64,000 nt of DNA, from positions 3,553,349 through 3,617,348 of the forward strand of contig NC_033637.1 of NCBI RefSeq assembly GCF_001540865.1, in the 5' to 3' direction. A program made the position numbers and the translations under genes. Of the stretch, positions 34,311 through 47,169 are shown piece by piece. A model generated the notes under the pieces. That model saw only the letters and a program-made list of their open reading frames with translations. It was not told where the DNA came from and ran no database searches. Each line of letters starts with the position of its first letter. Within the stretch, counting starts at the first letter, position 1. This DNA is from Ananas comosus (lineage: Eukaryota; Streptophyta; Magnoliopsida; Poales; Bromeliaceae).

Positions 34311-35273
34311 CTCTAGTAGAAGAACGTTCGGCAACGAAAATAATATATATTAGACATTTTGCCAGACAAAGCAGAACTGAGTTTCTGAGGCTAAAATAAA
34401 TCTGTGTATTTCCTAACATCACTAGATAAATACTATTTTATGTACCATAGCCTACAATCGAGCCAAGCTCAAAACAATTGAGACTAAAGAGATATGTTTT
34501 GTCACAGGCCTGGGCCCAAGTGTGCTCCTTGTACTCATAATGAGTGTAGATCAAGCCCAATGTTCAAACATTGGGCTAGGATTCGCCAATGAAAATATAC
34601 CCAAAAAAAAAAAAAAAAAACAAAATCAGAAAAACAAAAACTTGCCTAAAATCTGAAATTTCAAATATCTTTTCGGGTCGGTATGTTTTAGATATTTTGT
34701 GTAGGGATGGGTTTTTATCCGTTAAGCCCAAGGAGAAAGCATAAACTAGAAAAAGATGGGTGGTTTAATGGATTGCATCACTCGCCCACTGGAATATAAA
34801 GCCTACTTTATTTATTCTCTTTCCATTCTTATCATTCTTTTTAGGACAATCTCTTTAGAAAGCATGTATTTGTGTTCATATTTGTTCATACGATACTCCA
34901 CAAAACTGCAAATAAAACTATAGACGAAAAGTCTGGAAATTATAGGACGACGACATTAAGATATTAGTAGTGGCACACTCGTTCAGAAGCAAAAGTTTTA
35001 AATTAGAGTTTTTACTTTTTAATTTAGAAATATATTTTTTAAACTTTTTGCTCCTTTTAAAAACCCCAAGAACCACTTTGCCTTCTAGAATTATCTTAAG
35101 ATAAAATAATATAAGAGACGGCAGTTCGGATAGGAAGTGAGTTTAGTGATTCGGAGGAGTTAGGAGTTGTGATTTACTGGAGGGTAGTCAGAGGGGACGC
35201 AACAGATTTTTTTTCAAACCAAATCGTATTTGATCCGAACCTAATCCTAGCGGTCTCAATAACCCTAGCTTGC
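34311..35273. other. intergenic DNA
   Basis: AT-rich with a poly(A) run at 34602-34620. No coding exon or repeat end was recognised. Confidence 0.35.
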
Positions 35274-35613
35274 TACCGTTTGGTTCGGGGTTAAGGAAAA
35301 ACTAATTATTTTAGGGATATGGTTAAGTTTAGGGTTAAGGTGGGGTTAAAGTATTTTTGTGTTTGGTTGGAGGTTAGATTTAAACCAGGATAGTGAAAAA
35401 TAGTGTTTGGTTGGAGTAGGTGGGATAAGAAGGATAATGGGTTATTATGAATAGAAAATAGTGTTTGGTTGGAATTTGATGGGGTTAGGTGGGATTAGCT
35501 AATCTGGGATAATCCATTTGAGTTGGGGTTAGCTGGGATTAGCTAACCCCACCATTTTTAGAAGTGTTTGGGATAAAATGGGGGTTAAGCCCTTGACCCC
35601 CAACCAAACGGAG
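35274..35613. mobile_element. MITE with CCGTTTGGTT inverted ends
   Basis: Starts CCGTTTGGTTCGGGGTTAAG and ends CTTGACCCCCAACCAAACGG, an inverted pair of about 20 bp with few mismatches. The 340-bp interior is rich in TTTGGTTGGA and GGGGTTAG words and has no ORF. Non-autonomous DNA transposon; superfamily unresolved. Confidence 0.7.
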
Positions 35614-35853
35614 GCGTACGAGTTTCAATACAATCTCATCTTTTTCTATTCAAATCATTCTGAGTGTTAAAAAAGTTATTCGAAAAGCCAAATAAGAACA
35701 TGCACAGCTGCATCCCACTTGGATGAAAAAATAGGAAGGAAGTGTATTTATTATCTTTGATGGTACACACACAAATGCATCACTAGACAGGGGCAAAGGG
35801 CATGAATGGTTTCATAGTTTACCAATATACATATAAAATTTCTAAGTTGATCC

Positions 35854-35863
35854 TCTATAAAAG
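35854..35863 (+). promoter_or_regulatory. TATA box of receptor kinase gene
   Basis: CTATAAAAGC lies about 255 bp before the ATG at 36112, leaving room for a 5' leader of roughly 220 bases. Confidence 0.4.
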
Positions 35864-36111
35864 CAGATTCCACAATGGAATGAGACTAGTGAAAGCAACA
35901 GGATGGAACCTCTCTAAACCCAGCCCCCCTCTTTCTGTTTTAGTGTTCATTTGTAGGGTTTGTTCCCTAGTATGTATGTATATATATATAGTTAGTGTGA
36001 GTTTTTCTGATGATGAATATATAAGGCAACCCCACATTTGCTTATTAGGCTTTGAAATGTTTGTTCACAACCAGTTCTTGTAAGGAAGGGCTTCATTTTC
36101 TTTCTTCTGGC

Positions 36112-39100
36112 ATGGCTGGTTTCTTTCCTTTGGTGGTTTTGGTTCTACATTTGTTGTCCTCTGTTGCAAGCCAAGTGGCAGGTATTGGAATAACATTTCA
36201 CTTCTTTGTTATACTTTCACTAATGTTTAATCTTATGATGACTCTTCTTCCTGGCATTAGAATTAACCCCATATAATTTTGATACAAGAACTTGTCTATG
36301 TATACTAGATTAGTTGTTGATGTTATTTTTCGCGGCTAGATTCACGCTAGTCGTTATTCATGAACAGTCTTGATTGAATTGGTCTTAATTCGCCTTCGCG
36401 TGATATATCAGCAAGTTTTTTGTACTTCCATGTGCAGATTTTGTTAGTGTTGATTGTGGAGGAGCAAGCAATTATACTGATCCAAAAACTGGATTGACAT
36501 GGGTATCTGATGCCGGGCTCATCAGACATGGTAAAGTGGCACAAGTAAATGACATAAACGAAACTCGAACACAATACAAGTCCTACAGATACTTCCCTGC
36601 CGATAACAAGAAGTATTGCTATACTCTGAGCACCACTCAAAGGAGGCGATACATTGTTCGAGCGACGTTTTTCTATGGAGACTCCGACTCTGGGAACCCA
36701 TACCCGATGTTTCAACTTTACATCGATAGCACTCAATGGTCCACCATAACTGTTAATGATCCATCTAGAGTGATTGTCGAGGAGATGATAATTCGGGCTC
36801 CATCTGATTCTATTCAGGTTTGCCTATGCTGTGCATCCACTGGTTATCCCTTTATATCGACACTCGAGCTGAGGCCATTAAACTTGTCGATGTACGCTAC
36901 AAACTATGAAGATGGTTTCTATCTGAAAGTGGCGGCGAGAGTAAATTTCGGTGCCCTGAATAGTGACCCCATAAGGTATGCTGTGTTCGGGTAAGACGTA
37001 AATTGATTGGTGTTCTAACTTTTTATAAGATTCATTGTTTATATCAGGAAAGTGTCGTGGAGTGATTTTGAATAGAAAAAGTTAAATTGATAAAGCTGAT
37101 CTGTCGAAAGGGCTTAATTTAAGAAAACATTTTGGCATACAAGCAATCAAGCTAGGCCTTGATATTTCTTTTGATTTGCTGACAGGTACCCAGATGACCC
37201 TTATGATCGAATATGGGAATCTGATTTATATAAAAGGCAGAACTATCTTGTGGGGATGGCTCCTGGCACAGTAAGGATAAGTACTAGCAAGAACATAGAC
37301 ACGAGCATCCGAGAATTTCCGCCGCTTAAAGTGATGCAGACCGCTGTTGTAGGGACGAAGGGAACCCTCTCCTACAGACTAAACCTAGAGGGCTTTCCCG
37401 GCAATGCTCGAGCTTATGCTTATCTTGCTGAGATTGAAGATTTAGGTAGAAATGAGAGTCGGAAGTTCACAATGAAGCAGCCTTATGTGCCAGGATACAA
37501 CGACATTATTGTGAATATCGCTGAGAATGCTCATGGGAGCTACGCGCTTTACGAACCCAGCTATATGAATATCTCATTAGATTTTGTACTGTCGTTCTTG
37601 TTCGCCAAGACTCCGGATTCTACTCGCGGCCCTCTTCTGAATGCGATTGAAATCAGCAAGTATGTTCAGATTATCCCAAATACTGATATCCAAGATAGTA
37701 AGTAGTAGTTCTCTTATCAAGTTCTGATTTTTATAAGAGTAAATTTCTTAGTTTTCTTATCGGAGTTGATAAATTAATTAACAAATTTGGCTTGAAGTTG
37801 CTGTGCTGGATGCATTCCGATCAATGTCAACTCAGGGAGAATGGAGGTATGACGATGGCGATCCTTGTACGCCTGCTCCTTGGGAGTGGATAAGTTGCAC
37901 CTCTAGCATACCGCCAAGGATTACGAAAATGTAATATTAAACCGTAGTTTAATAATGAAGATGCAAATGAACTTGTGAGAAATCCTTCTAAATTTACGAA
38001 TTATGCAAATTTCTCAACAGATTACTGTCCGGAAAGAACTTGAGTGGTGCAATACCAGTGGAAATAAAGCAAATGGATCAGTTGACCGAGTTGTATGTTA
38101 TGTTCCAACCTTAAAGTTTCACCATTTATTTCCTCACCCCGTTCTGACTTGATGATGGCATAGCTAATGCGATTAATAATTACTCAGGTGGCTTGATGGT
38201 AATACGTTGACAGGTCCAATCCCCGATATGAGTGCCTTGATGAATTTGGCTGTTGTGTAAGTTTTACTAGTATATATAAGCTAGGAAAAAACAAATGCAA
38301 GAGTTTTTCTCCTTTGCTATCTCTCTAATTGTGCAAATGTACAGGCATCTCGAGAACAATAAACTAACGGGCCAGCTGCCATCTTTTTTTGCCCAGCTAC
38401 CAAGATTAAGAGAATTGTATGTAATAAATTGCATGAATTGTTTATGTCTTCTCTTTCTCGGAGTTACATGATACTAAGTGTTCATTTCCCATAATTTTTA
38501 TGATTAGTTTGATTTTCTTTGGCCTTTCGAAATGTCAGATATGATCTAGTAACACTTGGCGACTGATTTAAGATACGACCTTTTGCAATTTTGTTGCAGG
38601 TATGTTCAGAACAATTGGTTAAGTGGAGACATACCTCCAGGGCTTTTAAATGGAAAGCTCATATTTAGGTGTGTATTGTCATTTTTGCTTAAAAGTATAT
38701 CAGAACATCTGTCGATTCCTTATCATCAACACTTTGTATGAATATCATGGAAAGATTGATAGCATTGTCTCCTTAGTTCTATTAATGACAAGGATAGTAC
38801 AGGAACCTGATTCTTGTAGTATAAAATCTAGCTGTTCAAGTATAGCTAATCTTTGGAGTGCATCGGATTCTGGTCCTATAAACTGGTCCTTTCTTCTTTT
38901 TGTTTTTTACTTCATGGAAGCAGTAAAATGATCGCACAACTTACACTGTTACTATCCAGTAGATATGCAAACTAATTAAGCCAGAGAGAAATTGAGAAAT
39001 TTGCAAATTTTATATGCAATACTTTAACAAAACTCCACTTTCATGGTTAACTAGATTTCTGCTAAGTGACCTATAATCATCACAGCAGTTGTTTTCTCTT

Positions 39101-41415
39101 TAGTGACTCTACAGAGAGAATTTCATGTCAAAATGCGGTTTTTATGTTCTATGTACATTTTTCATACATATACAATTTATAACATAGCATGACATTTACT
39201 ATGTCCTACTTTTTTTTCAGCTATGATGGAAACATTGGGTTAAAAATTGCTAGCCAGCATGCGAGGAGTCTTAGAATTATAGTTTTATCAGTTATTGGAG
39301 CGTTTGCTGTTTTTGTGCTACTGCTACTAGGATATTTATGTTTCCTGTGGAATCGCCTGAGAAAGCCTTTGAAAAGTGACAATTATGAGAAATGTGAGTG
39401 CTTTATAGTACTTCAATAGTACTTTTATTTTTACATCTCAAAATGACTACAATCACTTAGGTGATGCCAATTGTATCATTCAGGTAACTCTTTTCGCATC
39501 ATGTCTAAATCTTCGACACCCTACTCCATCATGCGAGGTGCATCTTTGCTTGTTGACAAAGGTCTAGATGTAGCTTACTTTATCTCGCTTGCTGAAATAG
39601 AAGAAGCAACATGCAACTTTTCTAAACAAATTGGTCAAGGAAGCTTTGGACCAGTTTTTTATGGGAAACTGAAAGACGGTAAAGAGGTAGCAGTTAAGGT
39701 CTCAGCCGATGCATCTTTTCATGGGACACAACAGTTTATCAACGAGGTGAATTTGTCCTTTCCTTTTCTCTTCATTATCTCTATTATATCCAAACATTTG
39801 GCTAGAGTATTCTGTTGATGATAACTCATGTGCCATTTAATTGAAAATGTTGTACCAAAATGTACATTAATGAAGCAGTTCTTGATGCAACAGAGTATTG
39901 GTTGTTTTGGATGCATCCATGGGTTTTAGCTTTCTCTACTTTGTGCGTAAAAACAGGTCACCCTTTTATCAAGAATTCATCACAAAAATTTGGTCCCTTT
40001 GATTGGGTATTGCGAAGAAGGATCTCAAAGAATCCTCGTCTACGAGTACATGCACAATGGTACCCTGCGTGATCACATACACGGTACTTTTACTTATGTG
40101 ACTTCTACAAACCCAGTTTACGATGCCATATCTAACTACACAACTTGCAGATACAAAATCAATCAGCTTAATTTTAAATTTTCCAAACAGATTGTATCAA
40201 GCAGAAGAGTTTGGATTGGCTATCTCGTCTGATAATTGCAGAAGATGCTGCAAAAGGTTTGATATACAAGATTTAGATATTAATGTGAGTTATACTAGAG
40301 TTGCTGAAAGTTTGTATGTGGCAATTTTTAGGCATTGCTTACTTGCATAATGGGTGCAACCCGAATGTAATTCATCGAGATATAAAGACAAGCAATATTC
40401 TTCTTGACATCAATATGAGGGCAAAGGTTTCAGATTTTGGGATTTCCAGACAAACCGACGAAAATCTAACCCATATATCAAGCGTTGCCCGTGGAACAGT
40501 TGGTTATCTCGATCCCGAGTAAGATTTTCTTATTTCCGACTAATATCATCCCCAGTACAATTTGCTTTCCTTATATTTTATTTATTTATCCGCTGAGAAG
40601 TTCCTACTTTTCAATAGGTACTATGCTAGTCAGCAGTTGACAGATAAGAGCGATGTGTATAGCTTTGGAGTAGTACTGCTAGAGCTCATCTCAGGAAGAA
40701 AGCATATATCTGTTGAAGATTATGGTGCTGAGTGGAACATCGTTCACTGGGTTTGCATCTCAATTTTTAAGTCTCTTCTGTTCCTTAATACGAATGCAGC
40801 CGACGCAATTTCCCTTTGCATGATTTGTGGTTTAGCCTCATCGACGGAACTTATTTTCTAAATGAGTAGATTTACATCTTAAACCAAAAGGGTAGATTGC
40901 TCTACTAGTCACAGAACCTTTGGTCTGTGAACTTTAAAGTGCGCCCCGTATTCTTCCTACTATTTTGTTAAAAGGGGAATGTTACTGGTATTCTTGAGAC
41001 TTAGGAATCAGTGTAGAAATATTGTTCACTGGGTCTGTATTTGCATTCTATGCATTGATGATACTACATTTATTGAAAACTTTTTTTTTCTCCTTTGCAG
41101 GCAAGGTCATTGATTCGTAAGGGTGACATAGCAAGCGTCATAGATCCATCCCTCAATGGTGCATTCAAAATAGAGTCTGTTTGGAGGGTTGCCGAATGTG
41201 CAGTTCTTAGTGTTGAGCTTCGGGGAGCCTTGAGACCAAGTATGCAAGAAGTAGAAGTTGCCATTCAAGATGCAATAAAGATCGAGAAGAGAAGCAGGAA
41301 CTTGCGTGATTCATGTTCAACCTCTTCTACCTTTCGTCCTTCGCTTGACCAATTTCCATCTGACGCTCTTGAACTTGTGAGTTCTTTGTTACAGCATAAT
41401 ATGTTTCATTTATAA
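36112..41415 (+). CDS. malectin-like LRR receptor kinase (At1g67720-like, LRR-I type)
   Basis: Fifteen exons: 36112-36181, 36438-36975, 37186-37697, 37798-37930, 38021-38092, 38188-38256, 38345-38416, 38600-38668, 39221-39393, 39484-39746, 39957-40083, 40191-40256, 40332-40518, 40618-40750, 41101-41415; 932 residues, the usual size of this class. Order: signal peptide; malectin-like domain starting DFVSVDCGG; hinge [14 protein letters not shown]; three short LRRs encoded by 69-72-bp exons; transmembrane segment; kinase. The kinase is intact: [11 protein letters not shown] glycine loop, VAVK lysine, [10 protein letters not shown] catalytic loop, SDFGISRQ, and [20 protein letters not shown] activation segment. 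Plasma-membrane signalling role; ligand unknown. The last residues ([12 protein letters not shown]) lie past a possible GTGAGT donor after 41376, so the C-terminus may be spliced differently. Confidence 0.92.
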
Positions 41416-42519
41416 CTTGATCTCTAAGAACCTGATTAAGAAGAAAATTAAACTGAGGCAGTTTGATTGGCACATTTATAGAAGCTATAATTGCATATCT
41501 TGGGTAACTAGTCAAGATTCTCATACTTTTCACATTATATTTGCTTAATATCTCTCTTTGAAATTTCTCAAAAAAAAAAAAAAAAAGTCTCTTTGAAGGT
41601 ACAATGGTTGAAAATTCTGTTGTCTCTGATTCTATTTAATCTTACTAACCAATCATGACATCTCATTAGTCTAGAAATGAAATCACTCAAAACAGTTCAT
41701 AAACTGATAGAAACAGATCAAAATTAGGACTAAGAAGATACTCTCATTGTTCATTTTACATCCTTAAGAAGTCCAAGTGTCATGGCCTGACTCGTAATGG
41801 TAATCTACTTTGATCTGTAAGGTGATTGATGCCGACATCGTCAGCGTAATTGAAGCTCGTTGAAGATGATTCATATCTCTACGAAGATATGATAAATCAA
41901 AAGGTCTACAAATGCTTACCTTACTTTTCTATGCTGATTTCTTCTATTATTCTGATTGCTCTGCATATTAAAGAGACATATTGCAGTTGTTGACTTCCTA
42001 ATTGATATTACCGTCAATCTACTTTCATTCAGATAATTAATGGCATCAATGGCAGCATCAATGGGCTTCTCTACAAGAATCAAGTTGTTAATTCGATAAG
42101 ACGACAAGTTTTCCCTCCTGATGCGACAAACTTATTTAAATCATTTTAAGTCCATATGTAAATAGGGAAAGATGTTTTACACATGCAGAACAGTATCTGA
42201 AATCAAAGGAGCAACAGAAAGAACTGGAATTGAAGTCGAAGAGATGAAAGTCTTTCTTCTTTATATGATTTGCTCAATCCAAACTTCATGTCAGTTTCTG
42301 AAAATATTACAACATGTAACCAGCCTCTCCAATATCAAGGCTGGGATTATTTTGTATGGTTATGTACAATGTTCAAATGTACAAAGTCAAGGGAGATAAA
42401 CACATCAAGCAGTGGATGATGAAACAAAGGAAATTATAGAGATAGGAAGAGATGAGAAAGAAAGAGAGCCTTCTCTTTCACTTTCTCTCTCCTCTGACTT
42501 ATTTGATTCAGTGAATTCT
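41416..42519. other. intergenic, no gene seen
   Basis: AT-rich DNA with a poly(A) run at 41570-41586. ORFs up to 75 codons lack support. Confidence 0.35.
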
Positions 42520-43149
42520 CTAAATTTCCTCCACCACAAGCCAATCCTCTCCATCTGAAAACTCCCAACCAATTCCAACCATGAAGAATCCCATGTCATC
42601 TTCCTCTTCCTCTTCCTCTTTATCATCACTAGATTCTACTATCTTATCAACAGATTCCAGTACTGCATTTTCTTCACTTCCATATTCTTGTCCATAAAAT
42701 CCTCCTTCATGTTCATAACTGCATCCTGCTGCAAACTCCTCTTCCTCTTCCTCTTCCTCTTCCTCTTCCTCTTCGTGCCACGAATTGCTCGACAGACTGC
42801 CCAGAAGAGCGGTCGCCGATATTCCTCTGAAATACTGCCCGGCCGGCCGCCCCTCGTCGACGAGCCGCCAAGAAACCAGCCGGTGGTTGAGCGCGACGTC
42901 GCAGGACTTGAGCTTGTAGGCACCTTTGGCCTTGTCCCTGGACTTGGACACAGGGTGGCAGTGGCAGGACTTGCACCGCGCCTTCCGGCACTTCCCGGTG
43001 AACTTCGAGTTGTTCGTCGGCTTCGGAAGAAGCCTGGACCGGAATCCTGCTGCCGCCGCCGCCGCCGCCGCTGCAGGCTCGGATTCGAGGTGTTTGACAG
43101 ACTTGGGATTGAATCTAACCATTCCATGCTGCCAGCCCTCTCTCTTCAT
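42520..43149 (-). CDS. uncharacterised plant acidic protein, paralogue 1 of 4
   Basis: Single-exon ORF of 209 residues. The head MKREGWQHGMVR is the signature start of a plant-specific family I recognise only as uncharacterised. Residues 26-34 are nine alanines. KPTNNSKFTGKC (43-54) leads into a cysteine/histidine cluster CRKARCKSCHCHP, then a basic segment (SKSRDKAKGAYKLKS) and LNHRLVSWRLVD. A 13-glutamate run and a second acidic run follow, and the protein ends with EDWLVVEEI. The C-x4-C-x2-C arrangement could bind a metal. It has three relatives downstream on the same strand (45621, 47170, 49144). It is the most complete in the cysteine cluster. Function unknown. Confidence 0.8.
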   Translation of the reverse strand: MKREGWQHGMVRFNPKSVKHLESEPAAAAAAAAAGFRSRLLPKPTNNSKFTGKCRKARCKSCHCHPVSKSRDKAKGAYKLKSCDVALNHRLVSWRLVDEGRPAGQYFRGISATALLGSLSSNSWHEEEEEEEEEEEEEFAAGCSYEHEGGFYGQEYGSEENAVLESVDKIVESSDDKEEEEEEDDMGFFMVGIGWEFSDGEDWLVVEEI

Positions 43150-43369
43150 CTTTCTTTCCTCTGATGCTTTTGCTTGTAAGAGGAGAATACAATGTGGCCA
43201 AAGGATTATATTGACCCAATGAATAGTGAGATAAGGCCTTGTTTTTCTTATGACAACTTTGTTGAGTATTGGAGTATTGGATGGTAGTTGGCTTGGTTGT
43301 TACTGGGAACTTTTCTATGCCTAAAATAAGAAGGAAAATAAAAAATTTTAAAAAAAGAGTACACATACC

Positions 43370-43655
43370 CCCTAAACATTAGTTCATTTTGAGACAACCC
43401 CTCAACTATTTTTGTTGGTTTTCTTTTTTAAAAAAAACTAAGTTACATTATAAATTTTATTAAATTCATAGACGATTCCATCAAATCTGATTTCTTGCCG
43501 ACGACTATATTAAAATTTTCCCAAACTATGAAAAATGACTATCTAAAATAACTCAAATAATTTAAAGTAAGAAGTGCCAAACCAAAACAATTAGGTTGAG
43601 GGACCTATTTCAAAATATCCTATAGTCGAGGGGATCTCTTTAGAACATTTGTAAC
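43370..43655. mobile_element. MITE-like element (CCCTCAACTAT family)
   Basis: ACCCCTCAACTATTTTTG near the left and ATCCTATAGTCGAGGGG near the right form imperfect inverted ends; the interior is AT-rich. Related ends occur at 27255-27805 and 19690. Confidence 0.45.
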
Positions 43656-43724
43656 CTCCCAAAAAAAAATAATGAGAGGATTTGTTTAGGTCAAGCAGGT
43701 GGAACAAGTAGGCAAGCAATGTTT

Positions 43725-43726
43725 TC

Positions 43727-43766
<40 letters not shown>

Positions 43767-43767
43767 C
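43725..43767 (+). repeat. (ATT)n microsatellite
   Basis: Uninterrupted run of about 14 ATT units. Confidence 0.9.
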
Positions 43768-43964
43768 TTTTAAATTTTAATAACTAGCCAATGGTATCTT
43801 GTGAAAGTGACATAAGGCATTGGGAAGCTTCCATTTCCATAGCACATTTTATATTTCTATGTATATAATATATAAATATACGTATACATACCTTTTATAT
43901 GTATATGTACGCATTTACATTAATATTTAAATTTTGGATTACATACATTATTTTTTTTTTTTGT

Positions 43965-44115
43965 TTTTTTTTTTGAGAGATAGGTAGCACGCTATTTGCT
44001 TCATTTATTTCATTTAGAAATAAACTTAGCTGGAAATGTGAACCAATTAGGATTCGAACTTGGATCTCGGGTACCAACCACCAAGCCCTTTGCACTTGTT
44101 CTAGGGACGGTTGGT
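43965..44115 (-). mobile_element. tRNA-derived SINE, copy 4
   Basis: On the minus strand: CTAGAACAAGTGCAAAGGGC head, CAAGTTCGAATCCTAATTGG B box, AAATGAAATAAATGAAGC body and an A-rich tail. It lies between paralogues 1 and 2 of the acidic-protein cluster. Confidence 0.8.
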
Positions 44116-45620
44116 ATTACATACATTATTGTTCCTAAAGTTTGATACGGATTTCATTTTAGTCTCTAAAAAAAATTTATTAGACTTCTTCGAAATTTAG
44201 GATGAACTTCGACGCTAAATTAATTATCGTATTTAAAATGCTGACGACGAAATTACATCTTGTTGAGGACTGGATTGTAATTTTGGATTTGTGATGGGAA
44301 TATAGAGAGGATTCACTAGAATATGCCTTATTCTACACAAATTCTTTTTTTTTTTCTCTATTTTTTTTCTTTTTCTTTTTCTTTTTCTTGCTTTTAATTT
44401 TTTGTTTGCAAAAAGAGGAAGCCACGTTGTTCCCTATCATATATTCCTTGTTAGGAAAGGGATTAGGAGCCCACCAATGTGTTTTCATGTGATGCAAAAT
44501 ATATAAATAAATAAATAAATAAACCCAAATTTTTGACTCACGAAACACCCATTCTATTTCAAATTTTTATAAAGGGTGAGTTTGAAAATGTAACGAAATT
44601 GCTTGTGTTCTCCAATTTTGGAAAAGAAAGATATATATAAAAAAAAACCCTTTTTTGGTTTTGTGTAAATTAGGATTTTTTTTTTTTCTAAACAAGAAAG
44701 ATGTTATATCAAAAGTTTGCAGGATTTTAATTCGTCTGTTGTAAAATACCAAAAAATGAAAAAAAAAAAAGGAGCATATTATATGATGTGATTGGTAAAG
44801 ATCTTACAATAATTAAAACAGATATAAATAAATAAGCGGCCAAAATATAAATTTTTTATTTAGTCCTACTTTGTAGTTTATTCTAACATTCAAGTACATT
44901 CATATCAATAATGTTACAATAATAATAAAATAATGGTTATTGGAATGTCATGGACAGGTTAAAAATCTAGAAAAATTACGGTAACACCGCAAATTAAATA
45001 TAAAAATATATTACCTCAATATAGTGGCTACAGTTGAATTTTTTAGGGTTACTAAATTAACTAGCTTATATAAGTTAATGTATGTCCTAATAATTTATTA
45101 GGGAAAATATGTCCAAATGCGTGTGAGCGAAAAAAGAAACAAAGGGGTTGCTTTTAAGCTTATCTAATGAAGCTTTATTTTTTCCCCCTCTTCTCCATTG
45201 TGTCATTGTAGGCCTTTTCTTTTTATTTAAGAATGTAAATTCCCAATCCAAAACTTCATCTTATTGCCCGCTTATGAGTTATGAGCGACGAGAACGTTCC
45301 GAACAAATATGTGTCTAAATAATAATAATCGGGTATCAACGACTTTTAACACAAGTACACTCTTCCTAAAGTCGATTTTTTATTATTTAATTTGAGAATA
45401 ATCATTGGTAAGTATCATGACAAACACATAATTCGATCGGCAATTAATTATTTAATCGACGTCGCTTAAGAAAAAAGAAAGTGTATATTACAAATTTCTG
45501 ATACTAATTCTTAAAAAACAGATTATTTATGCTTAATGAAAATACTCTCCAGGAACAGCACCAAAAAAATTAAAAACCAAAAGCAAAAACTCTCGACCAT
45601 CGTACGTGCGCCTAAAACTA
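44116..45620. other. AT-rich intergenic spacer in the paralogue cluster
   Basis: Contains a T-rich (TTTTTC)n patch at 44345-44390 and an (AAAT)n run at about 44504-44522. No gene recognised. Confidence 0.4.
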
Positions 45621-45962
45621 TCAATCAAAATTTTCTACATCACCGTCGGTCTCAGAATCAATCTTGTTATCCACGATAACCCAGTTGCCGTGAACAAACT
45701 GAACATCATCGCAGAATTCGGAGACGTCAAACATCCTGCGTTTTTGCACGCCTTTCCTGGACTTGGACTTGCAGGTTTTGTTGTAGCTGTTTCCCGTGTT
45801 TTTGGAATGGTTGGTTGGCTTGCAAGGCACCTTCACGAGCTCCTCGGCGGCGGCGCCGCGGGCCCGATAGGCTCCTGCCGAGGGGCTGTCGTCCTCGGGC
45901 TTCTTGGACCGCGGCATGACGCGGGCCGGAGCCCACCCGTGCATGCGGCCCTCTCGCCTCAT
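45621..45962 (-). CDS. uncharacterised plant acidic protein, paralogue 2 of 4 (short)
   Basis: Single-exon ORF of 113 residues. It keeps the family head MRREGRMHG, the central CKPTNHSKNTG (47-57) and a tail NWVIVDNKIDSETDGDV that lines up with DWFLVGDMIVDSDV of paralogue 4. Two of the cysteine-cluster positions are lost (GNSYNKTCKSKSRKG) and the long acidic linker is missing, so it is about half the length of its neighbours. It may be a specialised short member or a decaying copy; the open frame from head to tail argues for the former. Confidence 0.65.
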   Translation of the reverse strand: MRREGRMHGWAPARVMPRSKKPEDDSPSAGAYRARGAAAEELVKVPCKPTNHSKNTGNSYNKTCKSKSRKGVQKRRMFDVSEFCDDVQFVHGNWVIVDNKIDSETDGDVENFD

Positions 45963-46129
45963 TTTTTTTTGACTTGTCTCAGAAGATGATTCCGTCGGAT
46001 TATTTAAGAAACTAATGTGGCCAAATAACCTACAAGAATTGTAAAAGAAAAAAAAGAGAAATTATAAATATCAAATAATAAGAATTTTGGTAAAAATAAA
46101 AATAAGACGACAATATCAGATAAGACTTA

Positions 46130-46446
46130 GAAAGTGTTTGGTTCAAATAATTTTCTATAAATTTTTTTTTTTTTATATTTTGTAGCATTTGATTTGTAGC
46201 AAAAAAAAATACATTTTCATTAATATTTATTTACTTGAAAAAAAAAACCTACATTTGTTTGGTTTGCTAGAAAATAACGAAAGAGCTTGAGTTTTCGTTT
46301 TCCGTTGAAAAATAACGAAAACAAAAACTTTAATTTTTCTTCAAATTCATAAAAATATTTTTACGTTAAATCAAACAAGCAAAAAAATATTTTTCATACC
46401 TAAAATAATTTTTTGATTTGTTCTATGTTGAACCAAATAAATCCTT
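46130..46446. mobile_element. putative MITE (GTTTGGTTCA ends)
   Basis: AAAGTGTTTGGTTCAAATAA at the left and TGTTGAACCAAATAAATCCT at the right form inverted ends around an AT-rich interior. Confidence 0.4.
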
Positions 46447-47169
46447 AATTCACTAGAGAGAGAGAGAAAGAGAGAGAGAGAGGATTAATTACTTGCCTTG
46501 TGATGGTTTTTGACCACGGACGAGGGGAAAAAATAATAAAAGTAGATAAATAAAAAGTATAGCTTTTATATAGGCAATAATGAGTAGGTTTTATTATTAT
46601 TATTATATATATATATATAAAGGATTAGGAATCCTACTAGAATTTAATTAGCATATTTTAATTTATTTCGAGTTATATAATAATTTATGCTAAGTATCCT
46701 AGTCCTAGTTGTATTAGCGGTAGTACTGGGATTCTATTCTTGGGATTATTTGTTTCCAATTAAAATTTTGCAATTTTCTCAAAAAAAAAATGCAATAAAG
46801 TTCACCTCTTTAATTTCACTATCGTAATGGAAAATTGATCCCTTAAATGGGATTAGACTCAAATTAATTAATAGAATATACACTTGAGTTACCATTCTAG
46901 TCAATATAAAGCCATTATAAATTAGAATAAATGTATAATTATTAACCTGTGTCCTATTCTTCAACATGGGATTGTTAATACATATAAATCCATAAAATTT
47001 ATCAAATTGCATAAAATTTAATTACACTTCCAGGGAAAGAACTTTCTTTTTTCTTTTATTCGATAACTTATACTCTCTCTAATCCAAAAAAAAAAAAAAA
47101 AAAAATCTAAAACTTCATTCTAGCTCAATTCATCTATGCTAAGATGGATTGTTACTTCACATTTTAATA

